DNA of 64,000 nt, taken from NCBI GenBank assembly GCA_014189435.1, contig CP050293.1, forward strand, positions 1,121,001 through 1,185,000. Reading direction: 5' to 3'. Positions 50,883 through 60,964 of the stretch are shown one piece after another. The position numbers and the translations under genes are program-made. Under the pieces are notes generated by a model, which saw nothing but the letters and a program-made list of their open reading frames with translations, made no database searches and was not told the origin of the DNA. Numbering within the stretch: the stretch's first letter is position 1; each line of letters opens with the position of its first letter. The stretch is from Mesorhizobium loti. GTDB taxonomy: Bacteria; Pseudomonadota; Alphaproteobacteria; Rhizobiales; Rhizobiaceae.

Positions 50883-52979
50883 ATGCAATCATCCCTGCCC
50901 ATGGTTCCTCAGCAACATGCTCCGGATGCGGGACAGGCGGGATCATACGCGGCTTCCACTGTCGAACTGGGCGATCTGAAGCGCATCCTGGTGCGCCGCC
51001 GGTTCTGGATTTTCGGCACCGTCGCGCTGCTGACGCTGGCCACTTTGCTCTATGGTCTTTTCACGCCCGCGCTCTACAGCTCGGCGGCGGAAATCCTCAT
51101 CGATCCGCAGGACCTGCAGGTCGTCACCAACGACGTCAATCCCAGCCGTATCTCACCCGATGGCGGCATTACGCAGGTCGAGAGCCAGGTCAGCGTGGTT
51201 CAGTCGACCGGCGTTCTGATGCGCGCGATCGCGGCGACCAACCTGACGCAGGATCCGGAATTCAACGGGCAGGGCTTGCTGTCGCGCCTGCTCGGTTCGG
51301 CATCGGCCGAAGGCGACAGGTCGTCGCAGACGCTCGATGCGCTGCGCCGACGCCTGGCGGTGAAGCGGGCCGACAAGGTCCTGGTCCTCGACGTCATCGT
51401 CACCGCCAAGAGCGCCGACAAGGCCGCCCTTCTGGCCAATGCGATCGCCCAGGCCTATCTGGTCGACCAGGCAAGCGCGCGCGCGCAAATGGCCAAGGAC
51501 GCTTCGGAGTCCATCACCGCGCGGCTGGACGAGCAGCGCAAACGCGTCCAGCAAGCCGAGAATGCCGTCGAGGCCTACAAGTCCGCCAACAACATGGTGA
51601 TGGCGGCAGGCAATCTGGTCAGCGACCAGGAACTGACCGAGCTCAACACGCAGCTTTCAGCGGCGCAGAGCCGCACCGCGGCGCTGAAGGCGCAGGTCGA
51701 CCAGATGCGCCGGAAGAGCGGCACGGCGGACGCAACCTCGGAAGCGATGCGCTCGGCGGTAGTCTCGAGCCTGCGGGCACAAGAGGCGACGCTGGTCGAC
51801 CAGGTCTCACAACTCGGCACGGAGCTGGGGCCGCGTCACCCCTCGCTGATCGCCGCCCAGCAACAGCTGCGCGACACGCGCCAGCTCATCGCGCGCGAAC
51901 TCGGCCGCATCGCCACCGCCACCGAGACCGACTACGAACGGGCGCTCGCCAACCAGCAGGCGCTGGAAGCCAAGGTCGCGGGCATGAAGAGCAAGTCGCT
52001 CGACACCGACCAGGCCTCCGTGCGGCTGCGCGAACTGCAGCGCGACCTCGAGGCGCTGCGCTCCGTCTATGCGAACTATCTCCAGCGCGCCCAGGAGACG
52101 CGCGAGCAGATCAATGTCGACAGCACCAATGCGCGCATCATCTCCAACGCCATGCCGGCCCTGAAGAAGAGCTGGCCGCCTTTGTCGCTGCTGCTTGTCG
52201 GCGCGATCTTTGGCGGGCTGGGGCTCGGCACCGGCCTTGCGCTGATCGCCGAATATGCCTCGCCGACGGTGCTTTCCAGCGCCCAGATGCAATCGGCCAT
52301 CGAGGCGCCGGTGCTGGGCGTGGTGCCGGCAAAGTCAGACACTGGACGGCGCTGGTTTGGCGGAGCGCGCGCCGCCGCGGCCAGCCAGAAGACCGACGCC
52401 GTCGTCGGCCTTGCGCTGCGGCGCATGTTCAGTTCGGGCCAGCGGCCGCCAGACTGGCCGCTGGTGCCATCCATCCTGGTGACATCGTCGCCGGGCGAGG
52501 GCGCGCAACGCAGCCGGGTAGCGCGGTTGCTGGCCAATACCGCGGCGTCCAGGGGCAGCCGTGTGCTGTTCATCGATGCCAACGCCAGCGGTGGCGGCCT
52601 GAAGGATCCGCAGCCGGGAATTCTCGACGTGCTGCGTGGCGAATACGCATTCGAGGCCGTCAGCCACTACGCGGCCGGCAGCAACGTCGCGCTGCTGGGC
52701 AGGGGCCGCTCAAAGGCCGTCTTCCAGGAAGCGCATGGCATCTACTTCGCGCAGCACATGCTGGCCCAGGCCAGCCGGAGCTTCGAGCTCGTCGTCATCG
52801 ACGGCGGCGCGCTGGCCGACAATCTCAATGCCTCGCCGCTGGTTGCCATGGTCGACGAGATCGTGCTCGTCGCCACGCTGAACGCCACGCCGATGCGCGA
52901 CGTCACCGCGACCTCGCAGGCCGTCTCCGTCATGGGGCGGCTGCCGACAGGCGCCATGCTGGTCGACGAGGCGGCCTGA
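50883..52979 (+). CDS. Wzz/GumC-like exopolysaccharide transport protein with degenerate ATPase domain
   Basis: 698 residues from ATG 50883 after GGAGGCAG. TM helix at about 45-65, long coiled-coil periplasmic part, GNVR-like region ending about 420, TM helix at about 425-445, then a cytoplasmic BY-kinase-like domain. In that domain the Walker A lysine/serine is gone (SSPGEGAQRSRVARLL in place of GEGKST), and no C-terminal tyrosine cluster is seen. It should set chain length and aid export, but probably is not an active kinase. The upstream spacer (50643-50882) is AT-rich and likely holds the EPS promoter. Confidence 0.9.
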   Translation: MQSSLPMVPQQHAPDAGQAGSYAASTVELGDLKRILVRRRFWIFGTVALLTLATLLYGLFTPALYSSAAEILIDPQDLQVVTNDVNPSRISPDGGITQVESQVSVVQSTGVLMRAIAATNLTQDPEFNGQGLLSRLLGSASAEGDRSSQTLDALRRRLAVKRADKVLVLDVIVTAKSADKAALLANAIAQAYLVDQASARAQMAKDASESITARLDEQRKRVQQAENAVEAYKSANNMVMAAGNLVSDQELTELNTQLSAAQSRTAALKAQVDQMRRKSGTADATSEAMRSAVVSSLRAQEATLVDQVSQLGTELGPRHPSLIAAQQQLRDTRQLIARELGRIATATETDYERALANQQALEAKVAGMKSKSLDTDQASVRLRELQRDLEALRSVYANYLQRAQETREQINVDSTNARIISNAMPALKKSWPPLSLLLVGAIFGGLGLGTGLALIAEYASPTVLSSAQMQSAIEAPVLGVVPAKSDTGRRWFGGARAAAASQKTDAVVGLALRRMFSSGQRPPDWPLVPSILVTSSPGEGAQRSRVARLLANTAASRGSRVLFIDANASGGGLKDPQPGILDVLRGEYAFEAVSHYAAGSNVALLGRGRSKAVFQEAHGIYFAQHMLAQASRSFELVVIDGGALADNLNASPLVAMVDEIVLVATLNATPMRDVTATSQAVSVMGRLPTGAMLVDEAA

Positions 52980-52980
52980 C

Positions 52981-54309
52981 ATGGCCGCCCCTGGGGCCGC
53001 CAGTTGGAGCGCAAGCGCTTCGAACCATGGTGCTGCCGTGCCCCGCGCCGGCACGTCGGTCGATGCGCTGACGCGCTTCGGACTGATCGCGGCGGTGGCG
53101 GTGCTGTTCAGCATCTCGGGCGGCATGCTGTGGCTGGTGGGCTACAATTACGACGGTCTGTTCGGCAACCCGGCGACCAAGATCCACCCGTCAACCTATC
53201 TCATCGTGCTGCTGCTTGCCTGGCGCTCCTGCACCTTCGGCAATCCGGTCGGCTATCTCGTCCATATCGCCGACAGGCGGCCGGCCAGCGCGCTGATGGC
53301 CGCCATCTCGATCGTGCTGCTGTTCGTCGTCATCGTCCGGCAACGTCCCGGCATGGCCGGCATGATCGATACGTTCGTGGCCGCGGCGCTTGTGGTGCTG
53401 ATGCTCAGCGAGGACGACGAACGGACATTCGCCGGGCTGCAGAGCGTCATTCACGTGGTCATGACGGCCAATGCCTTGCTTGCCCTTTTCGAGTTCGCCA
53501 CCAAGACGCTGATTTTCCCCTATCGCCTCGACGGCGTGGCGTTTACCACCGATCTGCGCTCGAGCGCGCTGCAGGGGCATCCGCTTGCCAATGCCATGGT
53601 GACGTCGATCTATGTGCTTGCGCTGCTCTCGGGTGCCAGATCCCTGTCGATGCCTGCGCGGATAGGGCTGATCGGCCTGCAATGCGCGGCACTCGTCGCC
53701 TTCGGCGGCCGCACGGCGATGGTGACGACGGTGGTGCTCGGCGGCTGCTATCTGCTTTTTCAGGGCATCACCAAATTGCGCCGCGGCCGCGTCAACCTGC
53801 TGGGTGCGGCACTCGGCTTCATGCTTGCCGCGCTGCTGCCGGTCGTCATCATCGTGGCGGCATACCTGGGCTTTTTCGACGCGCTGCTGGAGCGCTTCGT
53901 GTCGGACAGCGGCAGCGCCAATGCCCGCGTCGAGATGTTCGAGCTCTTCAAGTATCTGGAATGGCGCGATCTGATCGTGGGGCCGGATGTCGACCTGGTC
54001 GACAGCCTGCGCCGCATCAACGGTCTCGAACAGGGTATCGAGAACCCGATCATCCGCACCATCGTCTATCAGGGCGCCTTCTTCACCCTCTTGCTGACGT
54101 TTGGCTTCGTGCTGTTCCTGTTTGAGGTGGCGCGCCGCTGCCATGCCGGCATCTGGCTGCCGATGCTGGGCTGGATCATCCTGATCAACACCTCGGAAAG
54201 CGTCGCGTCGAAGACGACGCTGCTGACCAAATTCGTGGTGCTGGTTCTGGTGCTTTACCGGCCGGCGCGGGCGGTGGTGCGGCAAAGGATGCAGCCGGCG
54301 CAAACGTAA
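52981..54309 (+). CDS. Polysaccharide polymerase-like membrane protein (VpsF/Wzy-like)
   Basis: 442 residues with about 10-12 membrane helices (AAVAVLFSISGGMLWLVGYN, ALVVLMLSEDDE, VVLGGCYLLFQ). A periplasmic loop near 300 (DSGSANARVEMFELFKYLEW, followed by DLIVGPDVDLVD) resembles VpsF-type proteins. Probably polymerises repeat units. Only 1 bp separates it from the Wzz-like gene. Confidence 0.82.
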   Translation: MAAPGAASWSASASNHGAAVPRAGTSVDALTRFGLIAAVAVLFSISGGMLWLVGYNYDGLFGNPATKIHPSTYLIVLLLAWRSCTFGNPVGYLVHIADRRPASALMAAISIVLLFVVIVRQRPGMAGMIDTFVAAALVVLMLSEDDERTFAGLQSVIHVVMTANALLALFEFATKTLIFPYRLDGVAFTTDLRSSALQGHPLANAMVTSIYVLALLSGARSLSMPARIGLIGLQCAALVAFGGRTAMVTTVVLGGCYLLFQGITKLRRGRVNLLGAALGFMLAALLPVVIIVAAYLGFFDALLERFVSDSGSANARVEMFELFKYLEWRDLIVGPDVDLVDSLRRINGLEQGIENPIIRTIVYQGAFFTLLLTFGFVLFLFEVARRCHAGIWLPMLGWIILINTSESVASKTTLLTKFVVLVLVLYRPARAVVRQRMQPAQT

Positions 54310-54337
54310 CGCTCCACGGCAGATGCCGGGATGGTGC

Positions 54338-55594
54338 CTATTTCGGCATGGTCAGGCCAAGCGCCTCAACCATCGCCGGGTCCAGCGCCCGCGTGGTGTC
54401 GTCCATCATGCCCATGCCGTCGAACAGATCCCAGAACGCCCAGGGGAAGCCGAACGCCTCGGCGCTTTGCCTGACATCGGCGATGTAGCGCGCGCGATCC
54501 GGGTTGGGCGCGGCGACATAGCGGGCGTCGGTGCGCAGCGCGCCGAACTCGCCCATGACGATGCGTTCCGGCGCAATGTCGTGGCCATCGGCCCAGGCGC
54601 GAACCTCGGCAAGATATTTGTCGACAAACCAGCGGTCGGGCCGGGCGTCGAAATAGACTTTCAGCACGCGCTCGGTTTCGGCATAGGCGGCCTGCTTGGC
54701 GTCTTCTGGGGTTTCGGTGTCCTGCGCCATACGCGCCCTGACCGACGCCAGCGTCTGTTCCAACGAGCCGGCGGATGCCGGCCACGGCACGTTGTTGAGC
54801 GACCGGTAGACCGGCTCGCGCATCCACGGTGCGCCCTGATGGCTGAACAGATAGGGCTCGTAGAAATGGAAGGTGAACAGGATCGGCTCGAACGGCGCCA
54901 GCGGCGCCGGGTCGAGCGCGGTCAGTCCGCTCACCATCGAACCGCAGCCGCCGGTGACGACCAGCGGCAAGGTCGCGGCCGACGCCCTTGCCGCGGTCAG
55001 AAGTGAAAGCTGGATCTGCGACCAGACATTCGATGCGCAGGACTGTGCCGGCTCGTTGACCGGCTCGAGCGCTATCTTGCCGGGCTGGAAGCGCTCCAGC
55101 CTGCCGGCAAGCTCGCCGACCAGCCCGCGATAGAGATCGAAAGCGGGTGCGGCGGTACTGGAGACCATGCGGTCGGGGTTCCAGTAGTGGGTGGCGCCAT
55201 TGGCCTGCACGTTGACGATGATACCGAGATCGGCGTCGAGCGTGGCGGTGACGGCTGCGTCCAGCATATCCAGCAACTTGCCGCGCGTCTTGGCGTCGGC
55301 GGCCAGGAAAGGCCCGGGATCGACGGGCAGACGGATGAAATCGAGCCCGGTCTCACGCAGCCGACGCAGGTCGTCTGGGGTCGGCACCGGCCGTTGCGAC
55401 TGGAAGGGTGGCCAGTCATAGTCGGTGCGGGGTGCCGGAAATTCGCGCGTCAGCGAGAACCACGGCCAGGCGTTGACGCCGCGCCGAAACCGCGGACCGG
55501 CGGCGCGGGCGGTTGGCGCGATCGGCAGCGAGCCAAGGGCTGCCGCCGTGGACAACGCCGTGCGCAGCACCCGCCGGCGCGACCAGCCTGTCAT
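54338..55594 (-). CDS. Glycoside hydrolase family 5-like, exported
   Basis: 418 residues. Twin-arginine start (SRRRVLRTALSTAAALGSLP). Catalytic residues: acid/base in LEPVNEPAQS, nucleophile in VMGEFGAL, with HFYEPYLFSHQGAPW between. GH5 enzymes cleave beta-glucans; here it probably trims or releases the exopolysaccharide. It overlaps the downstream end of the glycosyltransferase gene by 4 nt. Confidence 0.88.
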   Translation of the reverse strand: MTGWSRRRVLRTALSTAAALGSLPIAPTARAAGPRFRRGVNAWPWFSLTREFPAPRTDYDWPPFQSQRPVPTPDDLRRLRETGLDFIRLPVDPGPFLAADAKTRGKLLDMLDAAVTATLDADLGIIVNVQANGATHYWNPDRMVSSTAAPAFDLYRGLVGELAGRLERFQPGKIALEPVNEPAQSCASNVWSQIQLSLLTAARASAATLPLVVTGGCGSMVSGLTALDPAPLAPFEPILFTFHFYEPYLFSHQGAPWMREPVYRSLNNVPWPASAGSLEQTLASVRARMAQDTETPEDAKQAAYAETERVLKVYFDARPDRWFVDKYLAEVRAWADGHDIAPERIVMGEFGALRTDARYVAAPNPDRARYIADVRQSAEAFGFPWAFWDLFDGMGMMDDTTRALDPAMVEALGLTMPK

Positions 55595-56760
55595 GCGGTG
55601 CCGGCAGAGGCGCGATTGGTTGCAATGGCTTCCGCGGCGGTCACGCCGAGCAGGCGGTAGGCTTCATTTTCATAGGCAAGCAGGACATCGTCCCAGCGGA
55701 AGGCCTCGCGGGCGCGCGCCCTGGCGGCAACGCCGCAGGTCCTGACCAAATCATCATCGTCCAGCGCCTGCTGCATCCGCTCGGCGCAACTGTCCTTGTC
55801 GGTGAAGTAGATCGCCGCCGCTCCCGCGGTCCACCTGTTGTAGGGATTGTCGTGCGCGATCACCATGTTGCCGGCCGCCAGCGCCTCGACCAGCGACGGG
55901 TTGGTCCCGCCCACCGTGTGGCCATGCAGATAGGCGCGGGCGTGGAAGCGCAGTGCCTTCACCGTTGCCTGGTCGTAAATGGCGCCGGGCAGGACCACCG
56001 AGTCGTTCGCTGCCTTGCGGATGGCGGCATGATAGGGGATGTCGTCGGACAACGTTCCCAGCACCACCAGCTTCATGTCGCGCTTGGCGGAGCAAAACGC
56101 TTCGACGATCGGCAGGATGTTGTTGTCGGGTTCTATGCGCGCGATCGAGATCAGATAGCGCCCGGGCTCGAGGCCGAGCGCCCGGACCGGCGCCTCCGGC
56201 GCCGACGTCACCGGATCGGCGCCATAGGCGATGGTGGCGATGGCGCTGCGCGGCCGGCGCGTCGCCAGGTGATCGGCGATGGCGGGATGATCGGCGACCA
56301 ATCGATGCGAGGCCCAGGCGCCGATCCATTCGTTGAGCCAGAACCAGGTGCGCGCCGCCATGCCCCATTTGGGGCGGCGCCACTCGATGCCGTCCATGTT
56401 GGTGAAGATCTTGCGCCGCTTCAGCCGGAGCCAGGTCAGGAAGACCGCGCCATTGTAGCCGAGCACCAGGCAGACGCCGGGCCGCCTGGCGGCGTCGCGG
56501 ACGCATTGCCAGTCGAATTCCAGGGTCGCGCGCGGCCCCTCGGAGGCAACCTGGATGTGGATGAGCTCGATGCCGCGCCAGGTTTCGCTGCGCACCCGCT
56601 GATCGATCCGCTCGACCTCATCCTGGCAATAGACGGCCACCTTCCAGCCTCGCCCGACAAGAAACAACGCCAGTCTTTCGGCGAAGGTTTCGAAGCCGCC
56701 ATGGGCCGCGGGTATGCCGCGGGTCCCCAGGATCAGAATGGCGGGCGTCTCTGGTTTCAT
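55591..56760 (-). CDS. Glycosyltransferase (DUF1972/GT4-type)
   Basis: 389 residues from ATG 56760 (GTG 56772 is an alternative). N-terminal DUF1972 pattern ILILGTRGIPAAHGGFETFA, then VLGYNGAVFL and NMDGIEWRRPKWG; C-terminal GT4 donor site GGTNPSLVEALAAGNMVIAH. Similar proteins transfer rhamnose or related sugars in EPS assembly. Translationally coupled to the GH5 gene (ATGA overlap). Confidence 0.9.
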   Translation of the reverse strand: MKPETPAILILGTRGIPAAHGGFETFAERLALFLVGRGWKVAVYCQDEVERIDQRVRSETWRGIELIHIQVASEGPRATLEFDWQCVRDAARRPGVCLVLGYNGAVFLTWLRLKRRKIFTNMDGIEWRRPKWGMAARTWFWLNEWIGAWASHRLVADHPAIADHLATRRPRSAIATIAYGADPVTSAPEAPVRALGLEPGRYLISIARIEPDNNILPIVEAFCSAKRDMKLVVLGTLSDDIPYHAAIRKAANDSVVLPGAIYDQATVKALRFHARAYLHGHTVGGTNPSLVEALAAGNMVIAHDNPYNRWTAGAAAIYFTDKDSCAERMQQALDDDDLVRTCGVAARARAREAFRWDDVLLAYENEAYRLLGVTAAEAIATNRASAGTA

Positions 56761-57011
56761 GGCTGGTGGCACTTTCAGATGCGTTCTATATATTAGCTGT
56801 TGCTTAATTTTTAGGAAGCGGGTGGCAACTTCCGTGCCATTCGTCGATTTTCGGCCTTCTGGCGGGTGATCATCGCGCGGGGTTGTAAAAAAACGGTGTT
56901 GAACCCGGTGGTTGTTTCATTCTCGGTCAACCCTTCTGTGCGTAGCTGTATCGAAACGAGGCATTGCCAGGGTCGTGGCCAGGGTCGTGCGGCCGGTAGT
57001 CGGACATACAG

Positions 57012-57074
57012 ACCGATAGCCGGGCATATCGAAGCGATAGCCGGGCATATCGAACCGATAGCCGGGCATGTCGA
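57012..57074. repeat. 21-bp tandem repeat, three units
   Basis: Units at 57012, 57033 and 57054 share CGATAGCCGGGCATATCGA with one or two changes. A 12-bp duplication (CCAGGGTCGTGG/CCAGGGTCGTGC) lies just upstream at about 56968. Located 80 bp before the glycosyltransferase start; the rest of the 56761-57153 gap holds no convincing gene. Confidence 0.85.
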
Positions 57075-57153
57075 ACCAGGCATGATTCTTGCGACAACGA
57101 TTCTGGATACCCTCGTCGAGCGCGAAGGTTGCAGCACCTGGCGGGATACAAAG

Positions 57154-58323
57154 ATGCGGATTGCCTGCGTTCATCAGGGCTATGAACTCTATGGTTCCGA
57201 CCGCAGCTTCGCGGAGAGCGTTGCTGCGTTGCGCGCCGCGTTTCCGTCGGCCGACATCGAGGTGGTCTTGCCGCGCAGCGGACCGATCGTGCAGATCCTG
57301 GAAGCCCATGCCAGCCGGATTGTCTTCGAACCGCTGTGGGTGCTGAGGCGCCAGGCGATCGCGCGGCTGGCGACGGTCGAGATGGCGCGATTGCCGGTTG
57401 CCGTGTTCAGGGCGTGGCGGCGCCTCAAGGAATGCGACCTCGTCTATGTCAACACTTCGATCGTGGCCGACTATGCGCTGGCCGCGCGCTTGCTGCCTCA
57501 CAAGGCTGTCCTGCACATCCACGAAATCCCCGAAGGCGCCATGCGCAGGATACTCGTCGGCCTGATGCACTGGAGCCATGCGGATCTGATCTTCAACTCG
57601 CGCGCGACGCGCGCCGCCTTCGGCGATCCCAAGACCGCGCGCACGCATGTCGTCTACAACGGCGTTGCCGGGCCGGCGGCGGTCGAACCGACCACCTATG
57701 ACGGCAAGCGCCCGTTGCGGGTGCTGCTGCTCGGCCGCATCAACCGGATCAAGGGGCAGGAGATCCTGCTGGAGGCAATCGCCGCGATGCCGGCAGAACT
57801 CCAGTCGAGGATCGAGGTGCGGCTGGTCGGCGGCGCCTTCGAAAGCACCGAGCGCGAGCGCGCTTTGGCCGAACTGGTCGAGACGATGGGGCTCACCGGG
57901 CGCGTCAGCGTCTTGCCCTTCGTGCCTGACCCTTCGGAGCACTACCGCTGGGCCGATATCGTCACCGTGCCGTCGCGGCGTCCCGAATCGCTCGGGCGCG
58001 TCGCCATCGAGGCGATGGCCTATGGCCGGCCGCCGCTGGTGTCGGCGATCGGCGGGCTGGTGGAAGTGGTCAGCGACGGCGAGACCGGCTGGCATGTTCC
58101 ACCCGGCGACGCAGCGGCTCTTGCCGCGAAATTGCAGGAGATCATCCTCGCCCCTGAGGCCTGGCGCGGTTTTGTCGCTGCCGGGCGCGCGCGCTACGAG
58201 GCAATCTTTTCCGAGCCTGTCGCGGCCGCCGCGATCGCGGCGATCGCCGCCGACAAGCTCAAGACGACCATGGCGCGGCCGGGGCGGGCGGGCGCCGCCC
58301 GCCAAGCGGAGACACGGCCGTGA
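57154..58323 (+). CDS. Glycosyltransferase family 4
   Basis: 389 residues from ATG 57154. N-terminal MRIACVHQGYELYGSDRSFA, C-terminal GT4 pattern PLRVLLLGRINRIKGQEILL, VTVPSRRPESLGRVAIEAMA. Adds a sugar from a nucleotide donor to a lipid-linked intermediate at the inner membrane. The open frame upstream of 57154 crosses the tandem repeats and is rejected. Its stop overlaps the flippase start. Confidence 0.9.
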   Translation: MRIACVHQGYELYGSDRSFAESVAALRAAFPSADIEVVLPRSGPIVQILEAHASRIVFEPLWVLRRQAIARLATVEMARLPVAVFRAWRRLKECDLVYVNTSIVADYALAARLLPHKAVLHIHEIPEGAMRRILVGLMHWSHADLIFNSRATRAAFGDPKTARTHVVYNGVAGPAAVEPTTYDGKRPLRVLLLGRINRIKGQEILLEAIAAMPAELQSRIEVRLVGGAFESTERERALAELVETMGLTGRVSVLPFVPDPSEHYRWADIVTVPSRRPESLGRVAIEAMAYGRPPLVSAIGGLVEVVSDGETGWHVPPGDAAALAAKLQEIILAPEAWRGFVAAGRARYEAIFSEPVAAAAIAAIAADKLKTTMARPGRAGAARQAETRP

Positions 58324-59627
58324 AGTTTGCGTTCCCGAGCCATCTGGTTCGACGCCTCGTGCTGATGATCGGCGGCGAGGCGATGCAGAGCGGCTTTCAC
58401 TTCGCCCTCAACATCATGCTGTTGCACCTATTGTCGGCGCAAGGCTATGGCCTCTTCGCCATCGGCATGGTGATGGGCGGCGTCGGCTTGTCCTACATCA
58501 GGTCGCTCACCGCTGTTCCCGCCAGCATCTGGATGAGCAAAAGCACCAACAGCGCCGGCGTGGATGCCTATGACGTGGCGTTTGGAACGGCAGCGCTGAT
58601 CGTGGCGTTGCTGATGGCCGTCGGCACGGCTGTTCTGATGCATCTGCTTGGCGATCCAAGCGGAATTGCCGCCGGCTGCTTCGTCGGCGCTTGGTCGCTG
58701 CGCAGCCATATGCGCACGGCTTTCTTCGCACGTCGCCAGCAAGTGGTCGTTTCCATCAGCGACGGCGCTTTTACAATCGCCGGCACCGTCCTGACAGGAC
58801 TGACGATCTGGAAGGTCCAGGATCCGCTGCAGACCGTGTTCTATGCTCTTGCCGCGGCAAATGTGTTCGGCATTTTCGTCCTGGTCCGGCTGGCCCGGCG
58901 CACACTTCGCATCAGCTTCCGCATGCCGACGCGGCGACGCTATATCGGGCTCTGGCCCCAACTGCGCTGGTCGGCATTCAGCGCGACCACCACCAACATC
59001 CAGGGTCAATGTCTGGCGCTGCTGGTCGCGGGCATTGCCGGGCCTGCCGCCTACGCGCCGCTGGCGGCGGTCCTGGTGCTGTTTGCCCCGCTGCGCATCA
59101 TCAGTCTTGCTTTCGTCAACATGACGCAGCCGGATCTTGCCAGGCTGATGCGGAACAACGAAACGGGCCGCGTCTGGGCGCAGGCGAAGATCTGGGCGCT
59201 CGTCATGGGGCTCGGCGGCCTGGTCTATGGATGCGCCATCATGTTCGTCCTGCCGATGATAAAATCCCAGGCCCTGCAGGACGCTTCGATCTGGTTCATC
59301 GGAATTTTCGTGATCGCGAATTTTGTCCCGATCATGCTCTATATCATGCCCCGCATCGTGCTTGAGATACTCGGCGATTTCCGGATCGTCGCGTTCACCA
59401 CGCTGGGCGGCGCGGTCGTCGGGCTGGTGCTGATCGCGATCCTGCTGGCGATTGCGTCTCCGCCGTGGGCGCTGGTGGGTTCCGCCATGTCCGAGATCTT
59501 CGTGCTCGCGGCATCATGGTATTTCGCGCATCACCGCATGTGGAATCTCGAGCATCCGGATGAGGCTAGCGACAGCCGGTTGGGTTCATGGCGGCGGGCG
59601 GTCACGTTCGCAACGGCAAAACGATAG
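58320..59627 (+). CDS. Wzx-type polysaccharide flippase
   Basis: 435 residues starting GTG 58320 (GTGA overlap with the preceding stop). About 12 membrane helices of the MOP exporter type (RRLVLMIGGEAMQSGFHFAL, AFVNMTQPDLARLMRNNETG). It moves lipid-linked repeat units across the inner membrane for the VpsF-like polymerase. Confidence 0.88.
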   Translation: MKFAFPSHLVRRLVLMIGGEAMQSGFHFALNIMLLHLLSAQGYGLFAIGMVMGGVGLSYIRSLTAVPASIWMSKSTNSAGVDAYDVAFGTAALIVALLMAVGTAVLMHLLGDPSGIAAGCFVGAWSLRSHMRTAFFARRQQVVVSISDGAFTIAGTVLTGLTIWKVQDPLQTVFYALAAANVFGIFVLVRLARRTLRISFRMPTRRRYIGLWPQLRWSAFSATTTNIQGQCLALLVAGIAGPAAYAPLAAVLVLFAPLRIISLAFVNMTQPDLARLMRNNETGRVWAQAKIWALVMGLGGLVYGCAIMFVLPMIKSQALQDASIWFIGIFVIANFVPIMLYIMPRIVLEILGDFRIVAFTTLGGAVVGLVLIAILLAIASPPWALVGSAMSEIFVLAASWYFAHHRMWNLEHPDEASDSRLGSWRRAVTFATAKR

Positions 59628-59641
59628 GAGAAGATGACGAC

Positions 59642-60964
59642 ATGGCAGGCCAGGCAGTGCAAAGTGCTGCGGCGACCGGCTTGCCCGAAGGGCAGGCCCT
59701 CGATCCCGTAACCGCGGCCGCGAACGACGCCTATACGGCGCGATTGCACACCAGCCTGGAAGCAGCCAGGCCGCTCTGGCTGCGCTACGAGGCGGACGGT
59801 GTGTGCACCGCCCACCAGCATTATGCGTGGGCCGAGGGAATCGTCGCACGACTGATGCCGAAAGGTGCGGACGTGCTTATCGTGGAGGTGAACGACGCCG
59901 CAACTGGCGCGCCCCGGATGCTGGTGCCGCTGATGCGGCGACCGGCTTTCCACCATCGGGTGATCGAATGGCTGAGCTGTGGCGTTTGCGACTATTCGGC
60001 ACCGCTGCTGGCCGATGCGAGCCCGTGGACGAGGCAATCCGCACAGGCCGCGTGGGCCGCGGTGCGTTCCGTGCTGCCGCCGGCGGACCGCATCAACATC
60101 ACGGGAATCCCGCAATCGATCAGCGGCGTCGCCAACCCGCTGGCCTTGCTCGCGGCCACGCGCGATTCCCTTCATACCAGCTTCGGCCTCGCTATCGAGG
60201 GCGACCCGGAAACCGTTCTCAAGCGTCTATGCAGGCCATCCTTCGTCAAGGCCTTCAACAAGGACTGGCGCCGGATCGAACGGCTCGGCAGCGTGGAACT
60301 GGTCGAGGCCAACACACCGGCTCTGGTGGAGCTCATCTTCGGCAGCCTGGTGCGGATGCGGCTCAGCCGCTTTCGCGAATTGGGCCGTTTCGACCTGCTG
60401 ACGCAGGCGACGGCTGTCGACTTCTACCGGAACGCCGCTCTCGAGGGGCTGTCGGATGGATCGGTGCGGCTCTTCGGGCTGCGCGTTGGTGAAGCGCTGA
60501 TCGCGGTCCAATATTTGCTGATCCATCAAGTTACTGTTCATGCTCTGCTGATATCAATCGACCAGGGCGCGGTGCCCAATGTTTCACCGGGGCTTCTGAT
60601 CATGGGCAAGTTGATGAGCTGGGCGCGCGAGAAGGGTTTCGACTATTTCGACCTGTCGGTAGGTAACCAGAGCTACAAGGAGCATATGGGTGCCACGGGT
60701 TCGGTCCTGCGCGAGCTTTGCCACGGGGTTACGGTGCGGGGCAATGCCGTGAGCACTGCCCTCGAGGTCCGCAACCGGACCGAGGTGTTCGTGCGCTCCA
60801 AACCTCGGCTGCTCAAGACGATCCAGCGACTGATGCGAGGTTTGCGGCGTTTGCGTGGGGGGACCGGAATGACGGGAGAAGCATGTGGCAAGCTACGCGA
60901 TGCGAATTATTCCGACCACGGATTTGCCCGATGGGCCGTTTTCCCCGACTGTCGCCAGCGCTGA
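59642..60964 (+). CDS. GNAT-type acyltransferase, tandem copy 1
   Basis: 440 residues. FemAB/GNAT-fold features: YTARLHTSLEAARPLWLRYE, VLIVEVNDAATGAPRMLVPL, FDYFDLSVGNQSYKEHMGAT. Such proteins occur in cellulose and EPS loci and may acylate the polymer. The last 35 residues run out of frame over the start of the next gene and have no match in copy 2, so they look like an unselected extension. Confidence 0.82.
   Translation: MAGQAVQSAAATGLPEGQALDPVTAAANDAYTARLHTSLEAARPLWLRYEADGVCTAHQHYAWAEGIVARLMPKGADVLIVEVNDAATGAPRMLVPLMRRPAFHHRVIEWLSCGVCDYSAPLLADASPWTRQSAQAAWAAVRSVLPPADRINITGIPQSISGVANPLALLAATRDSLHTSFGLAIEGDPETVLKRLCRPSFVKAFNKDWRRIERLGSVELVEANTPALVELIFGSLVRMRLSRFRELGRFDLLTQATAVDFYRNAALEGLSDGSVRLFGLRVGEALIAVQYLLIHQVTVHALLISIDQGAVPNVSPGLLIMGKLMSWAREKGFDYFDLSVGNQSYKEHMGATGSVLRELCHGVTVRGNAVSTALEVRNRTEVFVRSKPRLLKTIQRLMRGLRRLRGGTGMTGEACGKLRDANYSDHGFARWAVFPDCRQR

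Noticed and set aside
56811..57137. 108-residue minus-strand frame over tandem repeats
   Set aside because: Repetitive peptide produced by the 21-bp repeats; no start signal or family.
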